From NCBI GenBank assembly GCA_964502145.1, contig CAZCVI010000051.1, positions 1 through 50,639 on the forward strand: 50,639 nt of DNA, in the 5' to 3' direction. This DNA is from CAZCVI01 sp964502145. Its GTDB lineage: Bacteria > Acidobacteriota > Aminicenantia > UBA2199. Position numbers and translations under genes: made by a program. This document shows positions 10,001 through 25,000 of the stretch, piece after piece. Each line of letters opens with the position of its first letter. Within the stretch, counting starts at the first letter, position 1. A model generated the notes under the pieces. The model ran no database searches. It had not been told where the DNA came from and worked only from the letters and a program-made list of their open reading frames with translations.

Positions 10001-13000
10001 TACGCAACTCTTTAAACAGGATACTATAAACCGGTTTATCAGCTTTTTTAAAAATATTGCATCCGCTATCATCGAAGATAAAAATATCCCAATATCTGCC
10101 GTAGAAATAATTTCCAGCGAGGAAAAGAACCGGATATTATATGATTTCAACACTACCTCGACAGCATACCCGGAAAACAAAACCATCCCCCAATTATTCG
10201 AAGAACATGCCCAACATACCCCCGATCACATTGCCCTTATCATGCAAACCCCATCCATCCAATTAACCTATGCTGAATTAAATAATAAATCCGCTCAATT
10301 GGCCCACGTTTTAATGGCGCAGGGTGTTGTGCCCGATACTATTGTCGGTATTAAAACAGAACGTTCCATTGAAATGATCATTGGCATCCTCGGTATTTTA
10401 AAATCAGGTGGTGCCTATTTGCCTATTGCATTGGATTACCCCCAGGAACGTATTGATTTTATGCTCAGAGACAGTGGTGCCAAAATCTTACTCACCCAGC
10501 AATTCATCCAAGACGCCACACCCATAACGCCCCTTACGCCCATAACTCCAGTTACGCCCCTTACTCCCATAACCCCCCTGAATTTGGCCTATGTTATATA
10601 CACTTCCGGTTCTACCGGAAAACCCAAGGGCGTGTTGACCATGCATCACAATGTCACCCGCGTGGTAAAGAATACCAATTATATAGAATTCACTCCCAGT
10701 GATCGTATTTTGCAATTATCCAATTATGCGTTTGATGGTTCTGTTTTTGATATTTTCAGTGCCTTGTTGAATAGTGCCGCGTTGGTTTTGATTTCCAAGG
10801 AGGATATCTTGGCCGTGGACCGGTTATCCGCCCTGATTCAAAGAGAGAGTGTGACTGTATTTTTTATTACTACCGCCTTGTTTAATACCCTCGTGGATTT
10901 TGAAATCCGTTGCTTTAACAGTATCAGGAAAGTGTGTTTTGGCGGTGAGCGGATATCGGTAGAACATTCCATAAAAGCGTTGGATTATCTTGGGAAAGGA
11001 CACATCACCCATGTCTACGGTCCCACCGAGACCACTGTTTTTGCCAATTACTATTTCATTGATGCAATTGAAGATAACACTGTAACCATTCCAATTGGAA
11101 AACCAATTTCCAATACCACCATTTATATCTTAAATAAAAACTTCCAACCCGTACCCCTGGGAATCAGTGGTGAGATAGTCATCGGCGGTGCTGGTGTCGC
11201 CAGAGGGTATTTAAATAATCCCGACCTCACCCACGATAAATTCATAACCCTCTCCTTTTCTCCCCAATTCTCCACAAAATTCTACAAGACCGGTGACTTA
11301 GGCCGCTGGTTGATGGATGGGAATGTAGAGTTTTTAGGCAGAATAGACCAGCAGGTAAAAATCCGTGGTTTCAGAATCGAACCCGGCGAAATAGAGAACC
11401 GCTTATTGAATATAAGCGGCATAAAAAAAGCCATTGTTTTGGTACGCGAAGAAGCACAGGATGAAAAATATCTATGTGCTTATTTTGTCGCCCAGCGCGA
11501 ATACGCCATCATCGAATTACGGGAACTTCTGTCAAAAGAATTGCCCGAGTATATGATCCCCTCCTATTTTATACAGCTTGAGACACTCCCGTTAACAGTC
11601 AATGGGAAAATCGACACCCGGGCTCTCCCTTTACCACAAGCGAGTGCGGGCATCGGTTATACCCCGCCGCAAAATGAAATAGAAAAACAATTGCTCACCA
11701 TTTGGCAAAACGTTTTACATGTACCTAAAGAAAACCCGATAGGAATCAATGATAATTTCTTCCATCTGGGAGGACACTCTCTAAAAGCAACCAAGCTGGT
11801 GTCCAGGATTCACAAGCAGTTCAATGTAAAAATACCTCTGGCCGAAGTATTTAAAAGACCTGCCATCAAAGGACTTTCCGATTATATCGTTCATACCATG
11901 GCAGAAAAATACACCGCGATAACACCGGTAGAAGAAAAGGAATACCATGAATTATCCTCCGCCCAGAAACGACTGTACTTTCTCCAACAACTGGATAAAA
12001 CAGGCACTACCTATAATATTTATAATGCGTGGCTTCTGGAAGGGATCGTTGAAAAAAAGCGCCTGGAACAAGTCATCCAAAACCTAATAGAAAGACATGA
12101 AAGCCTGCGAACCTCTTTTGAAGTATTCGCTGACGAACCCATGCAGCGCATTCACCACAACCCAGACTTTGCTATCGAATACTCTGAATATTCCCAGTTT
12201 GAAAATTTCATGCGCCCTTTCGATTTATCCAGCGCACCCTTGCTACGGTTGGGATTGGTAAAACTCGCCGAAGCAAAACATATATTAATGGTAGACATGC
12301 ACCACATCATTTCAGATGGCATGTCTACTGAAATTCTTGTGCGCGAATTCTCAGCCCTGTATGCAGGGGAAGTTTTACCCACCATCACCCTCCAGTACAA
12401 AGATTATGCCGCCTGGCAGAGTCGTGAAAAAGAGAGTAAAAGCCTCCACGAACAAGAAATATATTGGGAAAAGGAGTTTGCAAGCGACATACCCGTGCTG
12501 GCTCTACCCATGGATTATAGCAGACCTCCCGTTCAAAGTTTTGCCGGCACCACAATTAATTTTCAATTAGATCGTGAGATGACCGATTCTTTAAAGGAAT
12601 TGGTATTAGAAGCCGGGGCCACACTCTATATCGTATTGCTTACCATGTATACTATTTTCCTAGCCAAAATAAGCAACCAGGAAGATATTGTGGTGGGTAC
12701 ACCCATCGCAGGCCGCAGGCATGCCGATCTGGAAAAAATCATCGGTATGTTTGTCAACACCCTGGCATTAAGAAATACCCCCGCAGGCGAGAAAATCTTT
12801 AGCGATTTTCTGGCGGAAATCAAGACGCGAACATTGGAAGCCTTCGAGAACCAGGATTACCAATATGAAGACCTGCTAGAAAAAGTCTCCGTAACCCGGG
12901 ATTTCAGTCGTAATCCCCTGTTTGACACCATGTTTATCGTGCAAAATACCGGCACACAAGAAATAGCAATCCCCGGCTTAAAAATAGTACCCTATCCACA

Positions 13001-16000
13001 GGAAAACAATACTTCCAAATTTGACCTATCATTATTCGTGGTGGAACTAGAAGAGAAGCTGAACCTCACCTTCGAGTATTGTACTCAACTATTTAAACCG
13101 GATACGATAGAACGGTTTATTACCTATTTCAAAAACACAGTCACCGCCATTTTACACGATACAAATATAAAAATTTCCGCCATAGAAATAATATCCAACG
13201 AGGAAAAGAACCGGATATTATATGATTTCAACACGACATCAACCGCTTACCCGAACAACAAAACCATCCACCAATTATTCGTGGAACAAGCCCAACATAC
13301 GCCCCATCATATGGCTATTGTTGGGGCAACCATGCTAGGATTACCATCTGATCCCCCCGCGTTAGCACAATGCCAGTTAACCTACTCCCAATTAAACGAA
13401 AAATCCAATCAATTGGCGTATGTATTAATAGAAAAAGGCGTTTTGCCCGATTCAATCGTGGCATTAATGGGCGAACGTTCCATTGAAATGATCATCGGCA
13501 TCCTGGGCATTTTAAAAGCCGGTGGTGCCTATTTACCCATCGAACCCGATTACCCCAAAGAACGAATAAATTATATACTAAAAGACAGCGGCACAAAAAT
13601 CGTGCTAACCGAACGGGTAATCCATGACACCATTGCTGTAACCAGGGAAACCACCGGGGAATACCCCCACGGGTTCCCAGCTAAATTAGATGGCAGGAAT
13701 TTAGCGTATGTCATTTACACTTCCGGTACAACCGGAAAACCCAAAGGCGTTTTGATCGAGCATCGTGGTGTAGTGAATTATACATGGTGGGCAGCCAAAA
13801 CATATAGCCGGGGCGAAAAGGCCCATTTCCCATTCTATACCTCCATTTCCTTCGATTTGACTGTCACCTCATTATTTACCCCACTAATCACTGGTAATGT
13901 TATCCACCTTTATACCGCCGATGAAAATGATTTTGTATTAGACAAAATCATCGCTGATAATCGCGTCCACGTGATCAAGGCTACGCCCTCGCATTTGAAA
14001 TTAATAAAAGATAAAAAAATAGACCAGGATACCACCATAAAACGGTTTATAGTGGGTGGCGAAGAGTTGGAAACCAGTTTAGCCGAAACGATTTTTGCTA
14101 ATTTTAATCGAACCGTCGAGATATACAATGAATATGGCCCAACCGAGACCGTTGTCGGTAGCATGATCTATAAATTTGACCCCGGACTAAAGGCAGACAG
14201 TAGAACCCTGCTAATCGGTGTGCCAATAGACAACACACAAGTCTATATATTGGATAAAAATAGACTATTACAGCCTCTCGGTGTGCCCGGGGAATTATGC
14301 ATAACCGGTGCTGGATTGGCACGGGGATATTTGAACCGCCCCGAATTAACCCAAGATAAATTTTTCTCTCTCGCTATTTCACCCGGCACAATCACCCCGG
14401 CTTACAAGACGGGTGATTTAGCCCGCTGGTTACCGGACGGCAATATCCAGTATCTGGGCCGCCTCGATCAGCAAGTAAAAATCCGTGGTTTCAGAATTGA
14501 ATTGGGGGAAATTGAAACCCAATTATTAAAACATGAGCATATCAAAGATACCGTGGTCATTGTGTGGGAACATGAAACCAGCGATAAAACCCTGGCCGCT
14601 TATTTTGTCTCGGACACAGAGCTTCAAGACACTGAATTGCGCGAGTCTTTATTAAAAACCCTGCCGGAGTATATGGTGCCAGTATACTTCCTGCGGTTGG
14701 AGAAAATCCCCCTGACCGCCAATGGCAAAATCAATAAAAAGGACTTGCCCAATCCCCAATTCAACCGTGATTCTATCCATTATGCCCAGCCCCGCAATGA
14801 AATTGAAAATAAATTGGTGGCAATATGGGGGGATATCTTGCATATTGACCCAGTACTGAATCCGATTGGGATAGATGATCACTTTTTCCAATTGGGTGGC
14901 CACTCCTTGAAAGCAACCTTGTTGACCGCCCGCATACACAAGATACTCCACGTCAGAGTACCCCTGGCAGAGATGTTTAAAACCCCCACCATCCGGGGCT
15001 TATCAGGATATATCCTGAAAGAAGCAACTGTAAAATATGATTCCATCCCCGAAGTAGAAAGCAGGGAATACTATCCCTTATCCTCCGTGCAGAAACGATT
15101 GCATGTTCTCCAGCAGATGGATTTACATGGCACCGGATATAACATGCCTGTATTCGTTACCCTGGAAGGTCAACTGGATCAAGAAAAATTAGCCATGGTC
15201 TTCAGGAAATTAATTGCCCGGCACGAGAGTTTACGCACCTCCTTTATGACTATAGATGATGAGCCAGTACAGATCATCCACCCAGTCGTGGCATTTGCTA
15301 TCGGATATTTTACAGCAGTGCAACCCCCTCTTTTCATTCGCCCCTTTGATTTGACAGAAGCCCCCTTGATGCGTGTCACATTGCAGAAGCAAGCTACGGG
15401 CCAATATCTCCTGATGATGGACATGCACCATATTATTGCCGATGGGAGCTCTGCCACGATCATTTTTAAAGAAATGATGGATTTTTACAGTGGCGGAGAA
15501 CACCCCCCCTTACGCATTCAATATAAAGATTTTGCCGCTTGGCAGAGCAGCCAAAACAATCGGGAAGTCGTCACACTGCTGGAACAATTCTGGTTGGAAC
15601 AGTTTGCCGAAGAGATTCCAATATTGAACCTGCCTACCGATTATGCCCGGCCACTGGTGCAGAGTTTTGAGGGGGATCGTTTTGATTTTGAACTGACCAC
15701 CACAGCGACGCTCACTTTAAAAACCCTGGCCTTAAACCAGGAGGTCACCCTGTACATGCTTCTCCTGGCAATATGTAACATCTGGCTGGGCAAACTCAGT
15801 GGCGATGAAGATATTGTCATCGGCTCGCCTATCGCTGCCAGAAGACACGACGAGCTGCAAAATATTGTCGGCATGTTTGTCAATACCTTGGCCTTGCGAA
15901 ATTACCCTGCCCCGGGAAAATCTTTTGCCGACTTTTTAAAGGAAATAAAAGTCAGGACAGTGGATGCATTTCAGAATCAAGACTTCCCCTTCGAGGATGT

Positions 16001-19000
16001 GGTAGACCGTGTCATAAAAAATAGGGATACTTCAAGAAACCCGTTATTCGATGTCATGTTTGTCCTCCAAAACATGGAGATGCCAGAAATTAATATTCCC
16101 GGCCTGACATTAAAACCTTATGCCTATGCCAACAAAACAGCCAAATTCGATTTGAACTTGACCGGACAGGAAATAGAGAACAAGGTTGTATTTAGCCTGG
16201 AATACAGCACAAATTTATTTAAAGAAGAGACGGCCCGCAGTTTTAGTCGTTATTTAATAAATACTATCACCGCGATTTCTACCACCCCGACAATAAGAAT
16301 AGCCGATATCGAGATTTTGGATGCAGCGGAAAAGGAAATAATTCTGGCCATGGCCAATGGTTTTGCCCACCCCGTTGATCTCCAGCAAACCATTCATGGC
16401 ATGTTCGCAAAAATAGCGCGGGCCAATCCAGAGACTACGGCCCTAGTGTTTGGTGACCATTCCATCACCTATAAGGTTTTGAACAAGCAGTCCGAGCGTT
16501 TAGCCTATATATTACGCCAACAGGGCGTGGGCAGGAATAACATTGTGGGTTTGATGGTAGAACGTTCCTTGGAAATGATTATCGGCATACTGGCTATCTT
16601 GAAAGCCGGGGGTGCCTATCTGGCGATTGACCCCAAGTTCCCGCCCCAGCGCAAAGAATTTATGATCGCAGATAGCCAGATGACCGCCTTGCTCACCTAT
16701 GGTGACATTGACGCTGACACCACCCGCATCATTGAAGGGATCCCTCATCTGGATATGCTGGACAATAATATAACCAATAACACATCCATCCCCATCACCG
16801 GAAACACAGCACCAGAACTTCCCGATATCAATGTAGGTTCCGATCTTGTCTACCTTATTTTCACTTCCGGGTCCACGGGTAAACCCAAAGGCGTCATGTT
16901 GGAACATACCAATCTCGTGAACTTGATTGAATTTCAGTTTCGCTTCACCCCCATCAATTTCAGCAGGGTGCTGCAATTTACCACCATCAGTTTTGATGTA
17001 TCTTTTCAAGAAATATTTTCAACCCTGCTTTCTGCTGGTCAATTATATTTAATTACTGAAGAGACGCGGAACAGTATTCCCGAATTATTCCAGCTCATAG
17101 TCAAACAGAAGATCATCACCCTTTTCTTTCCCATGTCATTCTTAAAAATGATCTTTAGCTATGATCTGCACCTCGCCCTCCCTGCCGGTCATATCCAGCA
17201 TATTGTAACCGCAGGCGAACAAGTCGTGGTGGATGAACGGTTCAGAAATTATCTTGGGGAGCATCATATTTATTTGCACAATCATTATGGTCCCTCCGAA
17301 ACCCATGTTGTCACCACCCTCACCCTTGATCCCCATGACACTATTCCCGAATTTCCAGCTATTGGTAAACCCATTATGAATACCGCGATCTATATTCTCG
17401 ACCCGGAGTTTCATGTTCTGCCCCTCGGTGTGGCTGGCGCATTGGTAGTAGCCGGACTCCAAGTCGGGCGCGGCTACCTGGGCCGGGAAGAAGAGACAAG
17501 GCAAAAATTTATAGAAAATATATTTCCCGGCGGCGGGAAGTTGTACCTCACCGGCGACATGGCGCGCTGGTTGGCCAATGGGAACATTGAATTTTTAGGC
17601 CGCATCGACCACCAGGTCAAAATCCGCGGCATTCGCGTTGAACCCGGGGAAATCGAGAGCCAATTAAAGAAAATCTCATCTATCAAGGATGCGGTGGTAC
17701 TGGTAAAGCAGCAGGCCAAAGGGGAAAAATATCTGTGCGCCTATATCATCATGGCCAGCGGCATGGCCTGGGATGTTTCGCAATTACGGAATACCTTGTC
17801 CCGCAATCTTCCCGAGTATATGATTCCCGCCTATTTGATGCCCATTGATCACATCCCCCTTACGCCCAGCGGTAAAGTAGACCGCCGCGCTCTGCCGGAA
17901 CCCGATATCCTGACCGAAAACATCTATACCGCCCCGCAAAACAAAACCGAAGCATTACTTGTCCAAATATGGGCCGACACATTGGGCTTAGAAGAAGAAA
18001 AAATAGGCATAGACCACAATTTTTTCCAACTGGGCGGACACTCTTTAAAAGCCATTATCTTGATTTCCAAAATTCACAAGGAATTTAATACCCGGATACC
18101 CCTGGTAGAAATCTTCAAAAGGCCTTTTATTCGCGGCATGGCAGATTTTATCCGTCTTCATGTCAAAGAATCTTTTGTGTCTATAACCCCGGTGGAAAGC
18201 AAAGAGTTTTACCCATTGTCCTCCGCGCAGAAGCGCTTGTATTTTCTCCAGCAAATGGACACTACCAGTACTGCCTATAATATTTCTGGGGCCTGGGTAA
18301 TAACTGGAGCTGTCGCTAAATCCAGATTAGAACAATCCATAACCAAACTCATTCACAGGCATGAAAGTTTCCGCACCTCGTTTGCTGTTTTTAATGAAGA
18401 ACCCGTGCAACGTATCCATCAGGAAGTCGCATTTGCTATCGAATACAATGAAGCGATGCAGGTAGAAGATTTCAGCCGTCCTTTTAACTTGGCAAATGCA
18501 CCGCTGTTACGGGTCGCATTGGTAAACGTGGCCGCAGAAAATCATATATTCCTGGTAGACATGCATCATATTATTTCCGATGGGATATCCATGGACATTC
18601 TGGTCCATGAATTTGCCACTTTTTTTGCAGGTACACCATTGCCCGCGTTAAAGCTTCAGTACAAAGACTATGCTGGCTGGCAGAATCGTGAAAGAGAGAG
18701 CCAACACCTCCGGGAACAAGAACTATTCTGGAAAAAAGAGTTTGCGGACGAAATCCCCGTATTGGATTTGCCCTCCGATTATAGCAGGCCCCAGGTCCAA
18801 AGTTTTGCGGGCAGAGATATCTATTTTGAGTTAGACCAAGCCATGTTTCGTTCTATTCAAGCCATTGCAGTGGAGTCTGGCGCCACACTGTATATGGTGA
18901 TGTTGGCATTATATACTGTTTTCCTGGCCAAAATAAGCAACCAAGCAGATATTGTCGTGGGTACTCCTATTGCCGGACGCAACCACGCCGATCTGGAAAA

Positions 19001-22000
19001 AATCATCGGTATGTTTGTCAACACCTTGGCATTAAGAAATTACCCCGCAGGCGAGAAAATCTTTAGTGATTTTCTGGATGAAGTCAAACAGAGAACATTA
19101 AAATCCTTCGAAAATCAAGAGTACCAATATGAAGACCTGGTAGAAAAAGTGTATGTAACCCGGGATTTTAGTCGTAACCCCTTGTTTGACACCATGTTTG
19201 AGTTGCAGAATATCAATACACACGCCGTAGATATTCCCGATTTGAATTTGGTACCTTATGAGCATAAAAACGAGACCACAAAATTCGATCTGACATTACG
19301 GTGCAGTGAAACCAAGGACTCCCTTTTATTGAGTTTTGTGTATAGCACCAACTTGTTTAAACCGGAAACCATCCAGCGATTTATCACTTATTTTACCAGC
19401 ATTGTATCGGGAATAACCCGCGATAAAAATTGCCGTATTGACGATTTGGAAATAATTACCCCGGAAGAGAGGCATCAATTATTATATGAATTCAATACCA
19501 CCGCCACATCATTTCCAGCGGATAAAACCATTCACCAATCTTTCACCGACCAAGCCACACGAACCCCCGACCACATTGCCATCATCGGGCCAATCAACCC
19601 GGGGTGCCAATTAACCTACGCCCAATTAAACGAAACATCCAATCATCTGGCCCAATGGTTAATCCAACAAGGTGCCCAACCGGAAGCCATCATCGGTATT
19701 AAAACCGAACCCTGCGTTGAAATGATCATCGGAATTTTCGGCATATTAAAAGCCCATTGCGCCTACATGCCCATCGACCCCGATTACCCCCAGGAACGAA
19801 TCAATTACATGCTCTCCGACAGCCGTGCCACCATCCTCTTATCCCCAGATTTAATCCAAACTATCACCCCCTCCACTTTCATAAATCCCATAACTCCCAT
19901 AATTCCCATAACTCCCATAATTCCCACTACCCATTCCAATCTTGCCTACGTAATCTACACCTCCGGCACCACCGGCAAACCCAAGGGAACTCTCATCGAA
20001 CACCGAAACCTCATCAATTACACCCATTGGTTCAGTCAAAAAGCCCGCCTCACCACCGCTGATCAGACCCTATTAACTTCCAGTTTTGGCTTTGATCTCG
20101 GTTATACCACCATTTATCCATCTATTCTTTGTGGCAGCTCGTTGCATCTCGTACCCCGGCAGACCTATCTGTCCGCCGAGAATTTATTGTATTATATTCG
20201 CGATAATCGCATCACTTATATCAAAGTAACCCCGTCCCTTTTTAGTACGATTGTCGAGAGTCCCGTCTTTTCACAGGAAAACACCCGGTCACTACGCCTG
20301 GTTGTCCTCGGTGGCGAGGCCATTAAAGCAAATGATGTCGAAAAAGCCCATACCCTGGCCCCGCACCTGTTATTCATGAATCACTATGGCCCCACCGAAA
20401 CCACCATCGGTTGCGTCGCCCAATATATTGATTTGGACACATTCCAATCCTTCAAAACAAGACCCACTATTGGCAATCCCATCAATAATATGTTCATCGC
20501 CATTTTAGATAACCGCTTCAAACTACTGCCTATTGGTGTTCCCGGCCAGTTATGTGTTTCCGGCGCCGGTGTTGGTCGCGGTTATTTAAATCGCCCTGAT
20601 TTAACCGCTGAAAAATTTCTTTCCACCCCTTCCACCACACGTTACCACACCGGGGACCTTGCCCGTTGGCGCCCCGATGGGAAAATAGAATTCCTTGGCC
20701 GCATCGATACCCAGATAAAAATCAGGGGATACCGCATCGAATTGGCAGAAATCGAGAACCAGTTGTTGTCCCATCCCCATATCAAAGAAGCGGCTGTCAT
20801 TGACCGCCAGTATCCCAGCGGTGATAAATACCTGTGCGCCTATATCCACTGGGATCATCCAGAACAAGCCCGCGAGCCTTTGGAATTAAAAGAATACCTC
20901 ACCGGGAAACTACCCGAATACATGCTCCCCGCTTATTATGTGGAAGTCCAACAGATCCCCTTGACCGCCAACGGCAAATTGAACCGCCGCCTGCTTCCTG
21001 AACCGAAAATAAAAGCAGGCGGGCAATATATCGCCCCCCAAAATTCCAGGGAAGAAAAATTGGTAGAAATATGGCAGGATGTGTTACGTTTACCTGATAC
21101 TCAGATCGGTATAGATGATAATTTCTTTGCATTGGGTGGGCACTCTCTCAAAGCTATTATATTAGTATCCAAGATTCACAAGGCGTTTGATATCAATGTC
21201 CCCTTAACTGAAATATTTAAGAGACCCGTCATCCGCAGTCTGGCCGAATATATTCATAGCAGTGCCAGCCAGTTATACACCGCTATCGAACCCGCCACTC
21301 AAAAAGAGTATTACCCTTTATCCTCTGCCCAGAAACGCCTCTATTTTCTCGCGCAGATGGATATCACCAGTACCAATTATAATATGCCTTTTGCTGTCCT
21401 ATTGGAAGGAATACTGGATAAGAATAAATTAGAAACCATATTTTTAAGTCTCGTCAAACGCCATGACAGCCTAAGAACCTCCTTTACCGTGATTAACGAA
21501 GAACCCGTGCAGAGAATCCATGACCAGATCGAATTTCAGATTGAATATGCCTCCATATTGCCCTTTGTGCGCCCCTTCGATTTATCCATGGCCCCATTAC
21601 TGCGTGTCCGCGTGCAAGAAATTGAGACAGAGAAACATGTGCTGATGGTTGATATGCATCATATCATATCCGATGGCACTTCCCGCCGTATTTTGATGGC
21701 CGAATTCATTGCGCTTTATCGTGACCTTGAACTTCCCACACCCACACTCCAGTACAAGGACTTTTCAGAATGGCAAGCCAGTGGAAAACAACAAGAGTCC
21801 CTGGTAGAACAAGAAATGTATTGGAAAAATCAGTTTGCTGGCGAAATACCCGTGCTTGATTTACCCACCGATTTTAGTCGCCCCCAAGTACAGAGTTTTG
21901 CAGGAAATACCATCACCTTTGAAATAGATGAAAAGATCACCCGCGCCTTAAAAACCATGGCACTGGAATCGGGCGCCACCCTGTATATGGTGTTACTGGC

Positions 22001-25000
22001 TTTATATACCATTCTTTTGGGCAAACTAAGCAGCCGCGACGATATTGTCATTGGTACTCCCATTGCTGGCCGCAGGCATACGGACCTTGAAAAAATCATC
22101 GGCATGTTTGTTAATACCCTCGTATTAAGAAATTTCCCCACACCCCAAAAAACCTTCACTGAATTTTTAAAAGAAGTACAACTTCGCACGATTGATGCCT
22201 TTCAAAATCAAGATTACCCCTTTGAAAATCTCGTGGAAGAGGTAGTTAAAAGCAGGGATACTTCACGAAACCCCCTCTTCGACGTCTTATTTGTCTTTCA
22301 AAACATGGACACCCCCGAGATTATAATTCCTGGTTTGACCCTGAAACCCTATCCATATGAAAACAAAACTGCCAAATTCGATTTGAACCTGTCCGCCATG
22401 GAAATAGAGAACCGCTTGTTCTTTAACCTCGAATACTGCACCACGTTATTTAAAGAAGAGACTATTCAACGGTTTTGCCACTATTTTCAAAATATCATCA
22501 CCCCCATTTTAAAGAACCCCCATGTTAAAATGGCCCAAATTGAAATAATGGATATCCAAGAGAAGGAGAGCATTCTGGCCTTTTCCAATGGTTCTTCCCA
22601 ATCAATAGATATTCATACCACCATCCATGGTATGTTTGAAAAAACAGTATTGAACAATAAAGATAAAACCGCCCTGATCTTTAACAACCACTGCATCACC
22701 TACACCCAGTTGAACCACCAAGCCAATCAATTCGCCCACCTCCTGAGACATCACGGTGTGGGAAGAAACCAAATCGTGGGCCTGATGGCCGAGCGCTCCT
22801 TGCAAATGGTGATTGGCATGCTGGCTATTTTGAAAGCCGGCGGTGCCTATCTTGCCATCGACCCCAAGTTCCCTGCCCAACGAAAACAATTTATGATCGA
22901 AGACAGCCACATGACCGCCCTGGTGACCTGCTGTGATTTTGATGCGGACACGGCTTCCATTATTAAAGGTATTCCTATTCTGGATATGCAGGACAATACT
23001 TTATTCACCCCCCTCACCGGGAACTTTACCGAAGAACTCCCATACATCAATGAAGGGTCCGATCTTGTTTACCTTATTTTTACTTCCGGTTCTACTGGCA
23101 AACCCAAAGGCGTGATGTTAGAGCATACCAATCTGGTTAACTTGATGGAATTTCAGTATGCTTATACTTCCATTGATTTCAGCAAGGTATTGCAATTCAC
23201 CACCATCAGTTTTGATGTCTCCTTTCAAGAAATATTCTCAACTTTGCTTTCCGCCGGGCAATTGGTTTTAATTGCTGAAGAGACCCGGAACAGCATCCCC
23301 GCATTATTCCAAGTCATTGTTAAACACAAGATTACGACCCTCTTTTTCCCCATGTCTTTTCTGAAAATGATGTTTAGCTATGACCTTCATTTAAATCTCC
23401 CTGCTGGTAATATCCAGCATATTGTCACCGCAGGCGAACAAGTCGTGGTGGATGACCAGTTCAGAACCTATCTTCAGCAAAATAAAATTTACCTGCACAA
23501 TCATTACGGGCCATCTGAAACCCATGTGGTTACAACCTTAACCCTTGACCCCCAGCATGATATCCCAGAATTTCCTTCTATAGGCAAACCTGTTATGAAT
23601 ACCCGTATCTATATTCTGGACCAGGAGTTTCATCTCTTACCCGTCGGTGTGCCCGGGGAATTGGTAGTAGGCGGCCAACAAGTGGGCCGGGGGTATCTGG
23701 ACAGGGAAGAAGAAACCAGAAATAAATTTATAAAGGATGTATTCCAACAGGTAGGAAAATTATACAAAACTGGCGACATGGCCCGCTGGCTGACCAATGG
23801 TGATATCCAATTCTTAGGCCGCATTGATCAGCAGGTAAAAATACGGGGCATTCGTGTCGAACCCGGCGAAGTAGAAAGTCAATTAAAAAGAATCCAAAAT
23901 ATTCAAGATGCTGTCGTGGTTGTAAAACAGGAAGAAAAAGGCGAGAAGTACTTGTGTGCCTATATCGTATTGACCACTGCCACCCCGTTTGACCTCACCC
24001 AATTGAAGAATACCCTCGCCGCCAGTGTGCCCGACTATATGATTCCCGCGTATTTTGTACCCATGGATAAAATCCCTTTAACTCCCAGCGGCAAAGTCGA
24101 CCGCAGAGCCCTCCCCAATCCAGATATCAACTCAGAAAAAGAGTATACACCACCAAACACCAGGACCGAACAACAATTGGTTAAAATATGGGCCGACACA
24201 TTGGGAACAGCTCAAAACAAAATAGGAATCCACGACAATTTTTTCCAATTGGGCGGTCACTCTCTCAAAGCAATTATTTTGATCTCCAGGATTCACAAGG
24301 AATTGGATACCAAGATACCCTTGACCGAGATATTTAAAAGGCCCACCATCAGCGGGCTTGTCCAATATATCACGCAACTCAACCCGCTCAACCAGGAGAA
24401 ATACAGCCGCATTGAACCCGTTGCAGAGCAGGAATATTACCCCCTCTCCTCCGCACAGAAACGATTGTATTTCCTACAACAAATGGATAAAGATGGGACC
24501 GCGTACAATATTTCTGGCGCGTGGACAATAACCGGAATTCTGGATCAACCCAGACTTAAACAATCATTGCAAAAACTCATCCAAAGACATGAGAGCTTTC
24601 GCACCTCTTTTGCACTATTGGATGAAGCACCCATCCAGTTTATCCACCCGACCGTGGCATTTGAAATCGAATATTTGGAACTGATGCAAGTTAAAGAGTT
24701 CATACGTCCCTTTGAATTATCCATTGCACCGTTGCTACGGGTAGCATTGGTTAATATAGCCGCACAGCAGCATATATTTCTGGTCGACATGCATCACATC
24801 ATTTCCGATGGGTTGTCAATGGAAATTTTAGTCCACGAATTCGCTGCTTTTTTTGCTGGTGACCCATTGCCTGTTTTGAATCTCCAGTACAAAGATTATG
24901 CCGTTTGGCAATACCAACAAAAAGAGGGCCAGAACCTCCGGGACCAGGAAATATTCTGGAAGTCCCAGTTTGCCGGTGAAATTCCCGTGTTGGATTTACC

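Noticed and set aside
16512..17009. Antisense open frame of 165 codons, with related ones at 22602-22910 and 29190-29498
   Set aside because: They recur only because A4, A6 and A8 are near-identical, and they overlap essential A-domain motifs on the coding strand.
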